Origin: Whitmania pigra
Lineage: Eukaryota; Annelida; Clitellata; Hirudinida; Haemopidae
Direction: 5' to 3'
DNA length: 64,000 bases
NCBI GenBank assembly: GCA_021613335.1
Contig: JAJTWR010000231.1
Location: forward strand, 1,011,501-1,075,500
In this document: positions 12,808 through 32,408 of the stretch, piece after piece
Position numbering within the stretch: position 1 is the stretch's first letter
Layout: every line of letters begins with the position of its first letter
Translations under genes and position numbers: made by a program
The notes under the pieces: generated by a model
The model's input: only the letters and a program-made list of their open reading frames with translations
Database searches by the model: none
What the model was told of the DNA's origin: nothing

Positions 12808-13130
12808 TTACGCTTTCCTCACTAAGATCGGATTGTCAAGCCGAGAGAGAACAAAGGCTATGACAAGGATTCTGGATCTGGCATATGAGAAGCCAGAAGA
12901 AGTCTTAACAGGCCACTACACGAAACCGGGGAAAGCCGTCGGTCTCCGGTATGAATGATCCACCGAACGACGGGGCCAAACCATTGGCCGAGAGACGCGG
13001 TGTTGTCGGGAGAAATGGGCCGACCGCGGACTCGCGAAGCAACATGAACTGCGGTCCAAACCGCGGCTTCGAAAAGGCCCGCGGTCGAGTCCCGAAAATT
13101 TCTATCTCCGGCTGCCGCTACAAAGAAATC
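12808..13130 (+). mobile_element. Retroelement 3' fragment, deleted copy
   Basis: The sequence matches the reverse strand of 63345-63690 nearly base for base, including the end of the coding region (YAFLTKIGLSSRERTKAMTR) and the 3' non-coding part. Relative to that copy it lacks 26 bases after ACAAGGAT, which shifts the frame, so this copy cannot encode the intact C-terminus. Similarity stops after about 13130 (TACAAAGAAAT). GC content is clearly higher than in the flanks. It starts about 90 bases after the SINE. Confidence 0.85.
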
Positions 13131-14813
13131 CGAGGTCAGTCTGTTAGGGCCTAGGCGGTACTCATTACAAATACTCTGACAGGCTGGGATGCTTCCGCCA
13201 AGTGTCGGCCACTTGACACTCGCCAAATGTACCATCCGCTCTCCATTATCCAGACTAAAGCACAGAGTCCAGCGGCTTGATTTACATCAAATATAAATTA
13301 TGCTGTGACTTTAAAAATCATTGCGTGGCATTTGGAAACTGCTGCGCGTAGTTTTCTTGTCTTGCCGCGCAGTGTAGACGGAACGTTGACCACCACTTAA
13401 CTTATTTTCTTACCACCAGCTCCGGATTTAGGGATAGTCGGGGTGTGCCATGCGCATATACATACCTACTTGCGACATAGTATTGTACAATGTACATACA
13501 TGATACTATTAGCACCACCAATTAGCCAGAAAACATTTTTTTGCATAGTTCTTGAACCACCTGCACTGAAGCCTCCACTCACGTAAATCTGGTCCAGCTT
13601 ACCACCAATAACACTCCTGTTGCTTGGGTGAGTTGCCTTGAATGAAACGTTTTGCTTGATCGCAGTATGCCTGTGACTACTAACGGAATTATTCTTAAGA
13701 CTGAATTTTAAAATGAACATACCCTTCATGAGATTGTAAAGCTTTAAAAAACAATTTTGATAAGATTTTTTTCAAAACCTCCCTGTACTGGAGTAGATGA
13801 TCTAGTAGACTACTAGAGTAGTAGAAGCTTGGATTGAGAATAAATGATTTACGACAGTTGGCTTGTCAATTTGCTGAGGCAATAATTAAACAAATGTTTA
13901 TAAAATGTTATTATAATTTGGATTAATCTGACATCATTTGTTTAAAAATATTGAAATGTAATTGATTATGTTAGCTTCTAATTGATGATAATGAGAAATG
14001 ATGAAACACATTTTAATATTTAGTTTGGGTCAAAGCATAAGCAAAATATTTTATCATATCAAACTAATTATCTTTTGTTCCAGTTAAAGACAGTGTTCCA
14101 TTCGGGACAATTATTTCATAGGTTGGAACATTTGAGAGTCCTAGAATTTTGTTTTTACATTTGCAAATTAAACTTAGTGATTTATTATTTATTTTGTTTG
14201 CACCTATAATATGATATGATAAAATGTATTCACTCGGTATTGCATAATTTGTGAATGGAGCTACAGAAGTCATTTTAGCAAAACTGTTCCGTACAGATCA
14301 ATTCTTCCTTACATCTTTTTAAACCATTCCATACTTAATCGAATGCAACGTCATTGCAAATTCTAATTTCTCCAATCTATTTCTGAAATTTGGACAAAGG
14401 CAATTGAACGTCACAGAGGCTCTGGTACATCTGTTGCATCGGTTATTCTGAGCAGAGGACCTGAATGAGGGTTTTTCAAATTTTGCACCGTTTATTCGTG
14501 TTGTTCTAATGTTTATTATCTTCGCTTTAAACGAATAACGACTAAAATTATTCACCAGTTTTAAAATCTCAACAGTTATTAATAATTAGAAATTTAAATT
14601 TTATTATTTTTACAACATTGTTAGAGTCATTTGAATAAAAATTTTGTTTATGGATACTTCAGCAGTCATAATTTTTATTTAATTTGTTGCTACTTTTACA
14701 GTGTGTAACTCCCTTTGTTTTGATACATTTGTTCCCGCTCCAAATAATAGGATTTTTATTGGCGGTGCGGTTTCATTTGGTTGGTGACGGGTTCTGGACT
14801 CCATCCTGCTGAT
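13131..14813. other. Spacer before SUZ12
   Basis: AT-rich DNA. Several anonymous reverse-strand open frames of 69-88 codons (13466-13729, 14064-14273, 14319-14555) show no domain I recognise. In-frame TAG at 14748 precedes the SUZ12 start. Confidence 0.4.
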
Positions 14814-19182
<4,369 letters not shown>

Positions 19183-20757
19183 TGAATACCGGTTGTGCCT
19201 TGTACTGATTAATTTGCAGTATCCACAGATGTCCAGCATGTTTCCAGAAACTAAACTTAAGCATAATTGACGTTCAAACCATCGTCGTTATTGTCTCTAC
19301 ACGTGATGTGTGGTAATTGTTTAAAATTTAATGAGCCATGTGCACGATTAATTTATTTAGGTCTTCACCTATTTTTATTCAAATGCATGAAATGAAAGAC
19401 CTCTTCTGCTAAGGTGTTGTCTGAGCCAACATGGATAAAAATAGATTATTTTTGTCGAATTAATGGTTCAAATATAAAAGTTTGACCCTAAAAAATTTGT
19501 TCAAAGCAGGAAAATAATAGGGATCATGTTGTGTTCATTGTTATTTCATTTTGTTGATAGCTTAACATTGTATTAGTTCATATGTCCACACAGATAGATT
19601 TAAAAATTGCTTTTGGGGGTTCAAATAATTTATTTGTTCATGTTATTTTTTACTTGCAAACAATATTTGATATAAAAGCTTAATTAATCACTTTATTTAA
19701 TTAGTTGTTTATCTTGTATAAGCAATTTTGCTTAAAAATTGTAAATTTGTTTGAGGATCTACATTTAATTTTTTTTTTATTTTTAATTATTTTATGGGGT
19801 TTAACTCGTAGATCTTCCCTCCCCCTAAGCGTATAAATGCGCGTCTCCACATTTAAATTATTGCAGTGTGGCCTGGTCTTCTAATTAATCAACTTAAATA
19901 CTTTCCGCGCTGAAGCTCCACACTTATCCCTCAAAAATTAAAAATTCATCAAATTAGCTGTTGCTTGATCTTTTGCTTATGTAATTGAATGCAATTGTAG
20001 AGCCATTGCAGTCTCCGATGCCAGGATGTAAGGCATTACCTCATCTATATTAGTCTCATAAATATAAGCAATGATTCCAGTTACTGTATTGAAGGGGCAT
20101 TGATTCGCGGACGTCTTTGGTTACTCTCAATCTACACCAATAATTTACCACTGACTTTTGAAGATGGTGTATAATAGTTTAGCTAGGGGAGCGTATCTAA
20201 TGTTGTTGAGGGGGAGAGGCAGGCAGCAACTTATTAAAGTTGTATACCAATTCATGTATTTGGGGGTGGGCAACCAGCTATGTATCTGACGGTGTTGTAT
20301 AGCGACATGTCGATCCCTAAGAACTAGCCCTTGAGTTTTTAAGTTGTACATATATTTTTTCGATCGTCGAGCTCAATAAAGAAAAAATGCGCTGCCACAG
20401 GTAGTTTTGAGGCTCCTCGTGAAAACGCTTTTTGGACAAATCTGGATTGCGCTCTAAGCCTCGAAAACTTATCTTAGGCCGCAATTTGCATTTTTGAACA
20501 AACCTTATAATTTTGTGCAAAATCTCCAATGTGACTCATTTTTTTCTGTGTCACACTCATCGTTTCTCCTAACTCCGAAAATAAAGTTAATTGAAATGAC
20601 TTATTTTCATATTGTAACCGTTAATTCATTTTGAAATTAAGTGAATAAATGTATGGTTTTCAAAAATTCGAAGCCATTCTTACAAACGTAAATATAAATA
20701 TTGTTGGATTATCGGCCTACGTTACTCAAAATTTGATTGCCGCCAGCCAAGTAAATT
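19183..20757. other. SUZ12 3' UTR and spacer
   Basis: AT-rich sequence with poly-T runs. A reverse-strand open frame of 70 codons at 20317-20529 has no family I recognise. Nothing else can be supported. Confidence 0.4.
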
Positions 20758-23232
20758 ATGGAGGACATAGTTGCAAATACCTCTGACATCTATTTTACTA
20801 TTGAAAAAGCATTAGATATGCAATTAGGAGCCCAACCTTTACCATTTCCCGGAATGGACAGTTAGTTACTTTCTGGTGCTACGATCCATAAACCTAAGTT
20901 ATGATTCGTTGTTTCTTATGCTATTACGTAGAAGGGATCCTTAACATGCAATATAAGTCAAGTGATTGGTTACTTTGGTAGTGCTGTGGCTTAACACTAA
21001 TTAAGTTAAGGGCAATTTCCTCATAATTATTAAAACTTTACTTTTGTTACCAACATTTTGTAAGACCAGTTAATTTTAAATTAGTTTAGATATTTATTAT
21101 GTTCATCTACATGTGAACTCATATTTGTTGCAAATTGAGAGCAATCTCATTTGAGTGATTTTTGTTTTAGAATCTGGAGCTGCTATATGTTCTTTTTTTT
21201 TGACAAATTCATGTGGACGAGGTGCAAATTGTCCTTACCGACATGTAAGAGGTGATCGGTCAGTAGTTTGCAAACATTGGCTGAGAGGGCTTTGCAAAAA
21301 AGGAGACAATTGCGAGTTTCTGCATGAATTTGATATGGAAAAAATGCCTGAATGTTACTTTTATTCACGATTTGGTGAATGTGGCAACAAGGATTGCCCT
21401 TTTCTACACATTGATCCAGAACACAAAGTCAAACCTTGTCCATGGTATGACAGAGGTTTCTGTAGGCATGGTAGGTGTTACTTTCAATTTTTGTTAAGTT
21501 AATCGTTGTTATTAAATTATTTCATTTTCATTGAAATTTGTGTTATATAAAACATTGACTAAATACTAATATAACCTAAATGATTCTACAAGGTATTAAT
21601 TTAAATTTAATATTCTTATAAGATACTAGCTGTTCTACCCGGCGCTGTTCGGGTCGAAGCAGAATAGTTTATGTGAGAATATATATAATTATATTGGAGA
21701 ATTTATTTTACATACCAATTATGATAGGTTAGTCTTTCTCGTGATGAGGTTTATGCTTTTCTGGGGTTTTTCGGCTCATCTTGATGCTTCTCTTACTCGA
21801 TTTTGTTCTCTTCATGCATTGGCATTGTCGGCCGCGTTGAGGAATCTTTGGACGACTCATTGATCTTCAATGTCTTCTTTTCTTGGTGTTCTGGCTTTAT
21901 CAAATCAGAAACTTCTATTGGAATGGATCAAAATGAATTAAAGATATTTTGCTTATTTATGTCCAAAGTTGCAATGGTAAAAATAGACCGAATGTCTGAA
22001 TTAATCCGATGAAAATGCCATAAATTACTTTATGAATAGTAGCATATTGTACGATATGCTTAGAGCACTGCAAATAAACTTCAATTATATTTTTTTATGA
22101 GGTTATAATTAAATTGTGGCAACCATTTTATCAAATCAAGTGCTATACATACTTATCCATGCACCCATATGGTGTAATGGGTAATACACTCCATTATTTT
22201 ATTCATCATAAACTCTTTGAACACACAGAGACATTTGATTTTGTATATATAGATTAACATAAATTCAATAAATTACAGGCGCTTCCTGCAAAAATCGTCA
22301 TGTGAGAAGAGTGCTATGCACAAATTATTTGTGTGGCTTTTGCATTGAAGGACCAAGCTGTAAATATGTTCAGTGAGTATCGTTGCAAATCTTTTAAATC
22401 ATCCACATTTATTATCATTTGTCATATACTTTTTAAAGAGTTGATAATAGTAGTGGAAACTGTTGTGTCCGCATGCACTAAGCACACTATTCAAGTTCTG
22501 AAGTTTTGCCTGTTTCTGAGTTTGTTTCCATTGTATTAAAAGTTATTCAGATTTGTTTGATTCCAAATTTTCTGCTGTCGAGTTTAACTTACAAATACAA
22601 CAGAACGACGTTATCTCGACGTTGTTTAACCTGCCAACCCTATTAAGTCGACTTTTTTTTAAAGTGGAAATGTCTAATTCCTTCTTTTTCATAGCATTTT
22701 CCATTTTTTTATGTTGATTCTTTTATTCTTTTTTTTCAATGTAAGTTAAGACTTTGTTTTTTGCAGTCCAAGATTTGAGCTTCCTATCTTTGACAACAAT
22801 TCTCAGAGTTTAAAAAAAAGCTCGATAACATGTCATCATTGTGGTGAAGTGGGACACAAGGCAGCATCATGTCCTCTCCTCGTGCCTTCGATAAGAGACG
22901 GCTCTTCGGCCAATGACACCCCACGACCCATCCCAAAACATGACCTAAGACCCTTAGATCAAGTCACCTGTTATAAAGTGGGTAAATCAGTGTCTATAAA
23001 TTAGAGGAAACATTAATTTTATTTCATTATTAGCTTATTAATGTGATATTCATTAATGTTTTTTGTAACTTGTATAGGTTTGTATAGATGTTATTTTGTA
23101 ATCTGTATGTTATAAACATTGTAAATAAGCTTCATCGTATTTCTGCAGTGTGGAGAGAAGGGTCACTATGCCAACAAATGTACTCGGGGCCATTTGGCTT
23201 TCCTCTCCAAGAAATCCAATGAATTGCAATGA
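20758..23232 (+). CDS. CPSF4: CPSF 30-kDa subunit, CCCH zinc-finger protein
   Basis: CPSF4 recognises the AAUAAA signal within the nuclear cleavage and polyadenylation complex. Exons are 20758-20860, 21171-21470, 22279-22372, 22767-22977 and 23149-23232, for 263 residues (human 269). The N-terminus ends in QLGAQPLPFPGMD, as in vertebrates. Five CCCH fingers follow, including VVCKHWLRGLCKKGDNCEFL and MPECYFYSRFGECGNKDC; finger 4 is split by intron 2. The C-terminal half carries two CCHC zinc knuckles, CHHCGEVGHKAASCP and CYKCGEKGHYANKC; the intron before the last exon lies inside the second. Mammalian CPSF4 has one knuckle and fly Clipper two, so this is the two-knuckle form. The ATG fits the conserved N-terminus exactly. 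The protein ends HLAFLSKKSNELQ. Confidence 0.96.
21615..21700 (+). repeat. Dispersed repeat end with CCCGG...CGGGT hairpin
   Basis: ACTAGCTGTTCTACCCGGCG followed by CTGTTCGGGT resembles the ACTAGCTG...CCCGGCGTTGCCCGGGT ends seen at many invertebrate repeats. A related stretch is at 44230-44265. It lies within CPSF4 intron 2. The element class is not known from this sequence. Confidence 0.5.
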
Positions 23233-23794
23233 AGCTGTACACCATCACTTGTGGATGTTTTGACTGTTTTATACTTTTTGTGATTAACCAGTTCTCTTTC
23301 TCCATTGCTTGACTGAAAATAGTTTGATTGCATAAGGCACGGGCAAAAATTGACATTATACTTAAATTCAGTTGTTATCACAATCAAAAGGGGCAAAGAA
23401 ACTTTTAGATATGTTCATTTTAAAAGAAAAATTTATCCAGAAAAACTGCATAACTGGCCGGATTATGTTGCTATGTTACTGAAACAGTTTTGATACTTAA
23501 TTAAATGAAGCAGGTTGCCTTAAAACCTAGATTTGTCAAGCAAGTTGTGTTCAAAAATATTATGAATTGATAAGCTAACTAAATCAATGATACATTTTGT
23601 GTTGGGTGAGGAGTGCATGATTTGAAAAGCACTAAATAACTGCTACACTCTTGTTACATATTTGAATTTATGTACCCCAATGTAATATGTTCAGCCACAT
23701 AAAGAAGAAAATGCGTTTTGCCCTGATAGAATTTTAATTTGTGTTGGTACAGACAAGTTGAAAATGTTTATCCAAAGGGATAAATAATTTAGTG
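23233..23794. other. CPSF4 3' UTR and spacer
   Basis: AT-rich with no further coding exon. Open frames here are on the reverse strand of the CPSF4 tail and UTR and are not supported. Confidence 0.5.
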
Positions 23795-24075
23795 GAGAAA
23801 CAGCCCACTGAATTTAGACCACACGCAAAATAAAATCATCTCATGTTTTGCAAGGGTTTTCCCCTCCTGAATTTTGGCTATAAGTACAAAATGTCATCGC
23901 CTCAAGCTGTGCAAGGCTTTCCCCTCCTTGGAAAATGCTGATATGACATCCAAATAATTAAGATGAGGTTGATATTCAGTCTATGTTTGCTTTCAACAAA
24001 GAAATAGCCCCAATAGCTACCGGTGAGTGTTGGCTAGACGAGGAGAAGTCTCTCCTTGGGAGATGTTGAAGTTTT
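23795..24075 (+). repeat. Dispersed repeat, copy 1 (partner at 48299-48560)
   Basis: The blocks GGAGAAACAGCCC, a TTAGACCACACGCAAAA-like stretch, TTTTGCAAGGG, TCCTGAATTTTGGCTA, CTCAAGCTGTGC, CTTGGAAAATGCTGA and ATAGCCCC recur in the same order at 48299-48560. The 3' part (about 24004-24075) has tRNA-like elements: GTGAGTGTTGGCTAGACG as an A box and TTTTGAACCCGG as a B box. This suggests a SINE or tRNA-derived module. It lies in the CPSF4-Ras spacer. Confidence 0.7.
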
Positions 24076-24805
24076 GAACCCGGTTCTATATTTGTATTGG
24101 CGTATTTTAATAGCGCATGTAGATACGAAACGATAAATACGACTATATTAATTTGCCTTCGGTTCATGGTTTCATTCAATGCTAAATTCTTCGAAGCTAG
24201 AATGTTATATTTGATGCATGTATTAGCTGTTACCCATTTTAAACTAGAACTAAATCAGAAAAGCCGCTCAAGAGTGATATGTGGGACTGATACTGTTAAA
24301 CTCTGATTGGGAAATTATAATAATGCAAAAATAATATAAGGTTATGCTTGGGTAGTATGTATATATACTATATATAGTTTCACACATCTAAAACTTCGAG
24401 AAACATGAAGTTCAAGTAGTCATACTGACGGCGTTAATTATAATTTTTAGCCAAAGTTAAATAAAGTTGCAGGTTCTGTTTTTTTTTTATATTGTTACTA
24501 AATAACAAAATATTAATGCAATATATATTATCATTAACAAATCTTTTTCCAAGCATATTTTTGCGATTAAGAATTCATATTTTATTTTAAATTTTTAAAT
24601 AAACATATTTACTAGATTTGTGACCGTTTTATTATTTATGTTTGTAAATTTAGGTAATTTTAATTTTTACAAGAATATAATTATAAACCCGAGTTAAGTG
24701 TCACATAAATAATGTATTCATTCCAGCCAGTTGCTTGCACGCTAATTATACGGTGTTTGTGACGGATTTTTTTTGGGCGTTGCTTTATTGTTTCGACGTT
24801 TTGAT
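24076..24805. other. Spacer upstream of Ras
   Basis: AT-rich, with a TATATATACTATATATA palindrome at about 24358-24376 and poly-T runs. It presumably holds the Ras 5' UTR and promoter. No coding sequence is seen. Confidence 0.4.
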
Positions 24806-28407
<3,602 letters not shown>

Positions 28408-28883
28408 AGATGTAAATACTTAGACATGATTTGTATGAAAATAATTGCTTTAGAAATCCTATTTCCTGCTAGAAATTGCACTTCTTTCTGTGACTTTCTG
28501 AAAGCTCTGAGAAAGCTTTCAACTTCAAATTATTAACTTATTTTTGATTAATTTTATTTCCCACAATGGTCTGGATGGAGACAGATTTTTAAAGCTTGTT
28601 GCTTCTGCTAAGTATGATATCCTGAACACTTTGCTTATAAATTAAATGTTCAATGTTCTTTTTTATCTGAGAGACTGAAAGTGGAGGGCATCCTTTCTAG
28701 GGTTGCCTAATTTATTAGGAGTTTACAGACAATTTTTTTTGATAGATTTTGTTCAATCATGTGTTATAGCCTTTCATAATCATATAATTTGATTTCTCCA
28801 GAATTTGTAATTCTGACATTTTGCAAAGACTGCAATGAACCACTGGTTGATAGCAATCTTAGAGTTAATGGATGAACATCTGC
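28408..28883. other. Ras 3' UTR and spacer
   Basis: AT-rich sequence after the Ras stop. I see no other gene. Confidence 0.5.
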
Positions 28884-28956
28884 GTCCATTGCATGAACCA
28901 TCCGAGTGGTAGAGAAAAGCTCTGACTTGGTTTATGTGATTCAGGTTCAAATGGAC
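28884..28956 (+). repeat. tRNA-like sequence (SINE head or tRNA pseudogene)
   Basis: The segment is 73 bases with a perfect 7-bp terminal stem, GTCCATT (28884-28890) with AATGGAC (28950-28956). TCCGAGTGGTAGAG resembles a D-arm/A box and CAGGTTCAAAT a T-arm/B box. The D-arm appears displaced by an insertion, and I could not fold a convincing anticodon arm, so a working tRNA is unlikely. Confidence 0.45.
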
Positions 28957-29289
28957 CTTATCACTGTTCTATATATTTATATCGAAGCTTGGCAGACAAA
29001 TTTCTAAGCCTTTATCCTTTGCTTGGGTGCTTCAAAGTCGATGTGATGTCTCATCAAGTGAATTTCTGGACTTGTTGGGTGGCTTTTGCTATGACTTAAA
29101 ACCTATTTCAATTTGAACTCTCCTTCTGAAGAGTTCTTTTCACATTCCTCAATTGAGATTTAGTCTGAATTGAATATATGTTTTAATGTTCTGTAGTGAT
29201 GAAGGTTGGTCGTTCTCTATGCAATGACTTGCAGGCTGTAGCGGAAATGAAACTCATTCTGGATAATCTTTGATGATTTCGAACGCAAA

Positions 29290-29790
29290 ATGAGTGAAAG
29301 GGAGGCGATTTACATTGATGTGTCCACGGGCGGTTTTGCTTCCTGGTGGGGATCACCGACGCTGCGTGCATTATTATTTATTTTTATTATTTTACTAGTT
29401 AATATAGTGTCCTCGGAAATTAGGTGTATTTTTCTGGTGAGAAGATGTGGTTACTGTTTTGATGGCGCCTACAAGCTTATTAAAGTCTAAGATGGTTAGG
29501 TCATAGAACTCCAGAAACCAAGGCTTTATTCGTGACTATAAATTACTTGTGGACAATGCCCCATTGGTCACCTGCGCTTGTATTCAAAATCCTCCTAGGT
29601 CACGACCTGTCTCCCTGAGCGCATCCCTAGAAGCTATGGCATAGATCGGTGACTATGGGTTCCGTTGTTAAATTATCGGATTGACGTGCGGGATGGCAGG
29701 TCCATCAACCGTTGGCCCGAGAATCTGTACCAGACCTACCACAACAATAACGAACACTTGCTGATCCATTCGGGCCTGCTTTAAAAACTT
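29290..29790 (+). other. Coding-like patch of unknown nature
   Basis: An open frame at 29290-29490 gives 66 residues, starting MSEREAIYIDVSTGG, with one strongly hydrophobic helix (LRALLFIFIILLVNIVSS). Further on, about 29660-29786, a frame gives NYRIDVRDGRSINRWPENL and closes at TAA after HSGLL, with stops on both sides. The whole patch is richer in GC than its flanks. I do not recognise either peptide, and I found no splice pattern joining them. It could be a small membrane-protein gene, a decayed element or chance. Confidence 0.25.
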
Positions 29791-30386
29791 TTCGCTGAAG
29801 TTGTAATGGTCTTGAATTTCTTTTAGAACGCCTCCCAACATAATGAAACTAATCCATTGTCATTTTCGTATATGGTCAAATAAGTAAAACCCATCTTAAT
29901 ATCACATAATTAGATCGAGTTAATAAAAGTGTGGTAAAAAATACATTAATATAACCATGAATATTGATGAATGAGAAATGTATTTATTAGAGATAGTGAA
30001 CCAACTCAAATCATTTTAATTTGTTTGATATTTAATCCATTTAAAATATTTTTGCAGACGTTACTATAAAACCTTTCCCCAAATTAATTACAGTTACAAA
30101 ATGTTTTAATTACTGACACCATATGACCAATTATTACTTAGATGGCAACATTTTACACCATCAATTGACGCAGTCCAAAATTACACGTCGGCTCGTGGTT
30201 CTCGTTGGTGTTTGCCCGTCTGTTTGCTACGACTTAACAGAGTAGTTATATATGTGGTTGTTTTTGGATTTGATTGCACCATTTAAATTTTCTTTAACCA
30301 ATTACATGCCTTTTGTGTCCTATTTGGGATTTATTATGAAATGTTGTAGTTACGAAAGTAATAGTTAATTTTCACTATAGATCAAA
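29791..30386. other. Spacer upstream of SEC22B
   Basis: AT-rich sequence, presumably with the SEC22B promoter and 5' UTR. No motif can be assigned. Confidence 0.4.
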
Positions 30387-31332
30387 ATGATTCTAATGAC
30401 GATGATTGCAAGAATCGGCGATGGTTTGCCGTTGGCTGCCTCGCAACAAGATGATCATTTCGGGCCCAATTTACTGGAATACCAAAGCCAAGCCAAACAG
30501 CTATTCAAAAAAATGAATTCATCATCGCCATCGAAAGGAAGTTTAGAAACGAAACCTTATTTGTTTCACTACCTCATTGAGAGAAACGTTTGCTATCTCG
30601 TTCTCTGCGACAGTGGATTTTCTAAGAGACAAGCTTTCCAGTATTTAGAAGACTTGCAATTGGAATTTTCAAATCTTTATGGGCAAAAGGTGAATCTTAT
30701 GGCATTTACAAATAGTTGCAATACAACTGTTTTCTTTATGAGGTAGTAGTAATGGTTACAATATTTAAGGATGTCAATGTATTTTCATTTGCAAGCACCT
30801 ACTTTTTTTTCTCAATTTGAATGTGATTGCTTTGCTTGTAGTACTGAGCAAAATATTTCATAGAGGTTTAAGTCATTTAAATTAAGAATTTGAAGGTTGT
30901 CTTCATTTGGTCATTTGAAGGGAAATAAAAGATATTGCTGTCGAATAAAAATAAAAATTGCTAACTAAACTTGAAACATTCAACATTCAGGTTCAAAATG
31001 TGGTTAGGCCATACAGCTTCATTGAATTTGATACATTCATTCAAAAAACCAAAAAGTCTTACGTGGATTCGAGGACCAGACGTAACTTGGGGACAATCAA
31101 CAATGAACTTCAAGATGTGCAGAGAATAATGGTACAAAATATTGATGATGTTCTGCAACGTGGCGAGGCTCTTTCTGCTCTCGATGATAAAGCTAGCAAT
31201 TTGGCCTCTCTGTCACAAAAGTATAAGAAGGATGCCCATTTCTTGAACCTCAAGTCTTCTTATGCCAAGATTGCTGCAATTGTAGTTATCATTGTAATTT
31301 TTCTGCTTTTCATCAAATTTTGGATTTTTTGA
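30387..31332 (+). CDS. SEC22B: Vesicle-trafficking R-SNARE SEC22B
   Basis: SEC22B is an ER-Golgi R-SNARE anchored by its tail in the ER/ERGIC. The two exons, 30387-30689 and 30991-31332, give 214 residues (human 215). The longin domain begins at the N-terminus with [18 protein letters not shown], a sequence typical of SEC22, and includes [15 protein letters not shown]. The SNARE motif runs from [18 protein letters not shown] through [12 protein letters not shown], with the zero-layer Arg in LQRGE. A C-terminal membrane anchor ([20 protein letters not shown]) ends the protein. Reading past the donor at 30690 gives an unrelated tail that stops soon, so splicing is required. Possible poly(A) signal AATAAA at 31673. 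Confidence 0.96.
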
Positions 31333-32019
31333 ACTCTGATAAGATTTTGTTGTGGCTATCTCATTTTCTGCTATCATATGTGTGCAAGATATAGTCATGA
31401 TGGTTGTTGTGAAAATGTATGTACATGCTTACATAGTCTAAAAAACCATTAATTCCATATTGGTTCAAATGAAGGCTAACTCAAACATGAAGTTTTTGTT
31501 TTTATTTTAACCAAGGGAGTTTCTTTTGCAAAGTTTATTATAAAGTAATTTTCCTTAACTTTGTACCGGACGTAACATTGACTCTACATGAACTTCGTGA
31601 AAAATCACTTAAGACATTTAGTTAGGATAGTTATATAATAATGTAGTGTTACTTGTATGTAATATCATGGCAAATAAATGTAACAAATAATGCTGTAGTA
31701 TGATCTGATAGCTGATGCTATGCAATTATAGTGAGTGTTGGTGGAAAGCAATTCCAAATGTTGTGAGTTCGATACAGATGCAGAACAAAGTACAATTTAT
31801 CCAGTGATAAAATGTCCAATGATTGAAAAGGATCTGTTTTAGAACAGTTTTTAGGTTATTGAGGTCACATGATTTTGAGTTCAATTTCGCTTATACATTT
31901 GGCCTGGTGAAAACGAATGAAAAACTTGGGTTACTCTCCACTGTGCCATAGTTGCAAGCAGAGTTGATGTAGACTTTTTAGGTTATCATGTTTTCGATTT
32001 TTATACAGGACTTCAGAAC
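31333..32019. other. SEC22B 3' UTR and spacer
   Basis: Possible poly(A) signal at 31673. At about 31720-31790 a loose tRNA-like pattern (TGAGTGTTGGTGG, then GAGTTCGATAC) may be another SINE remnant. No gene is seen. Confidence 0.4.
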
Positions 32020-32408
32020 TCATTCGATGCAACAGTAATAGCAGCTCAATGGTTCGTACGTATCCCTTATCCTTTTGTGGGCTTGGTAGTGAACTCTTCG
32101 GAAACTTCCGAAGTTGGTTTCAGCTTCCGTTTTTTTGGAATCAGCCTGGGCTTTCGATTTCTTAAGAGTTCCATCCCACTTCGAAAATGTGGCGTAACCG
32201 CGTGGTCTGCAAATTTTTTCTTTTATGAACGCGCTTCCCGCATCTAGGACGCTTCCCCTAGACAGACTTCCTCTCGCGCTTTGTTTTGATCCCCGCCAAT
32301 CTTGAGCCATATTGTTTAAGGTAGGTGGTGCTCTATCGTTGCTTGCCTTGCTCGAATACGACAAACGTGACCTTATGCCCTTCAACATTTCTTGAGACTT
32401 CACGAGGT
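32020..32408 (-). CDS. Unrecognised protein, probable last exon
   Basis: The exon is open for 129 codons to TGA at 32020. It is preceded by a good acceptor (ATATTTACAG ending at 32409) and has higher GC and more balanced third positions than its surroundings, which suggests real coding. The product is basic and rich in Ser, Lys and Arg (SKQSARGSLSRGSV, TLKKSKAQADSKK, FRRVHYQAHKRIRDTY) and ends SCYYCCIE, a Cys cluster that could be lipid-modified or bind metal. I know no family for it. Upstream exons, at higher coordinates, were not found. Confidence 0.5.

Noticed and set aside
12858..13235. Reverse frame of 125 codons with matching frame at 63324-63605 (+)
   Set aside because: Both are antisense to the retroelement end and its 3' UTR. 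The frame is shared because the DNA is repeated, not because a protein is kept.
13466..14555. Three reverse-strand frames that could be exons of a gene
   Set aside because: No domain, no convincing splice chain and no codon signal beyond chance in AT-rich DNA.
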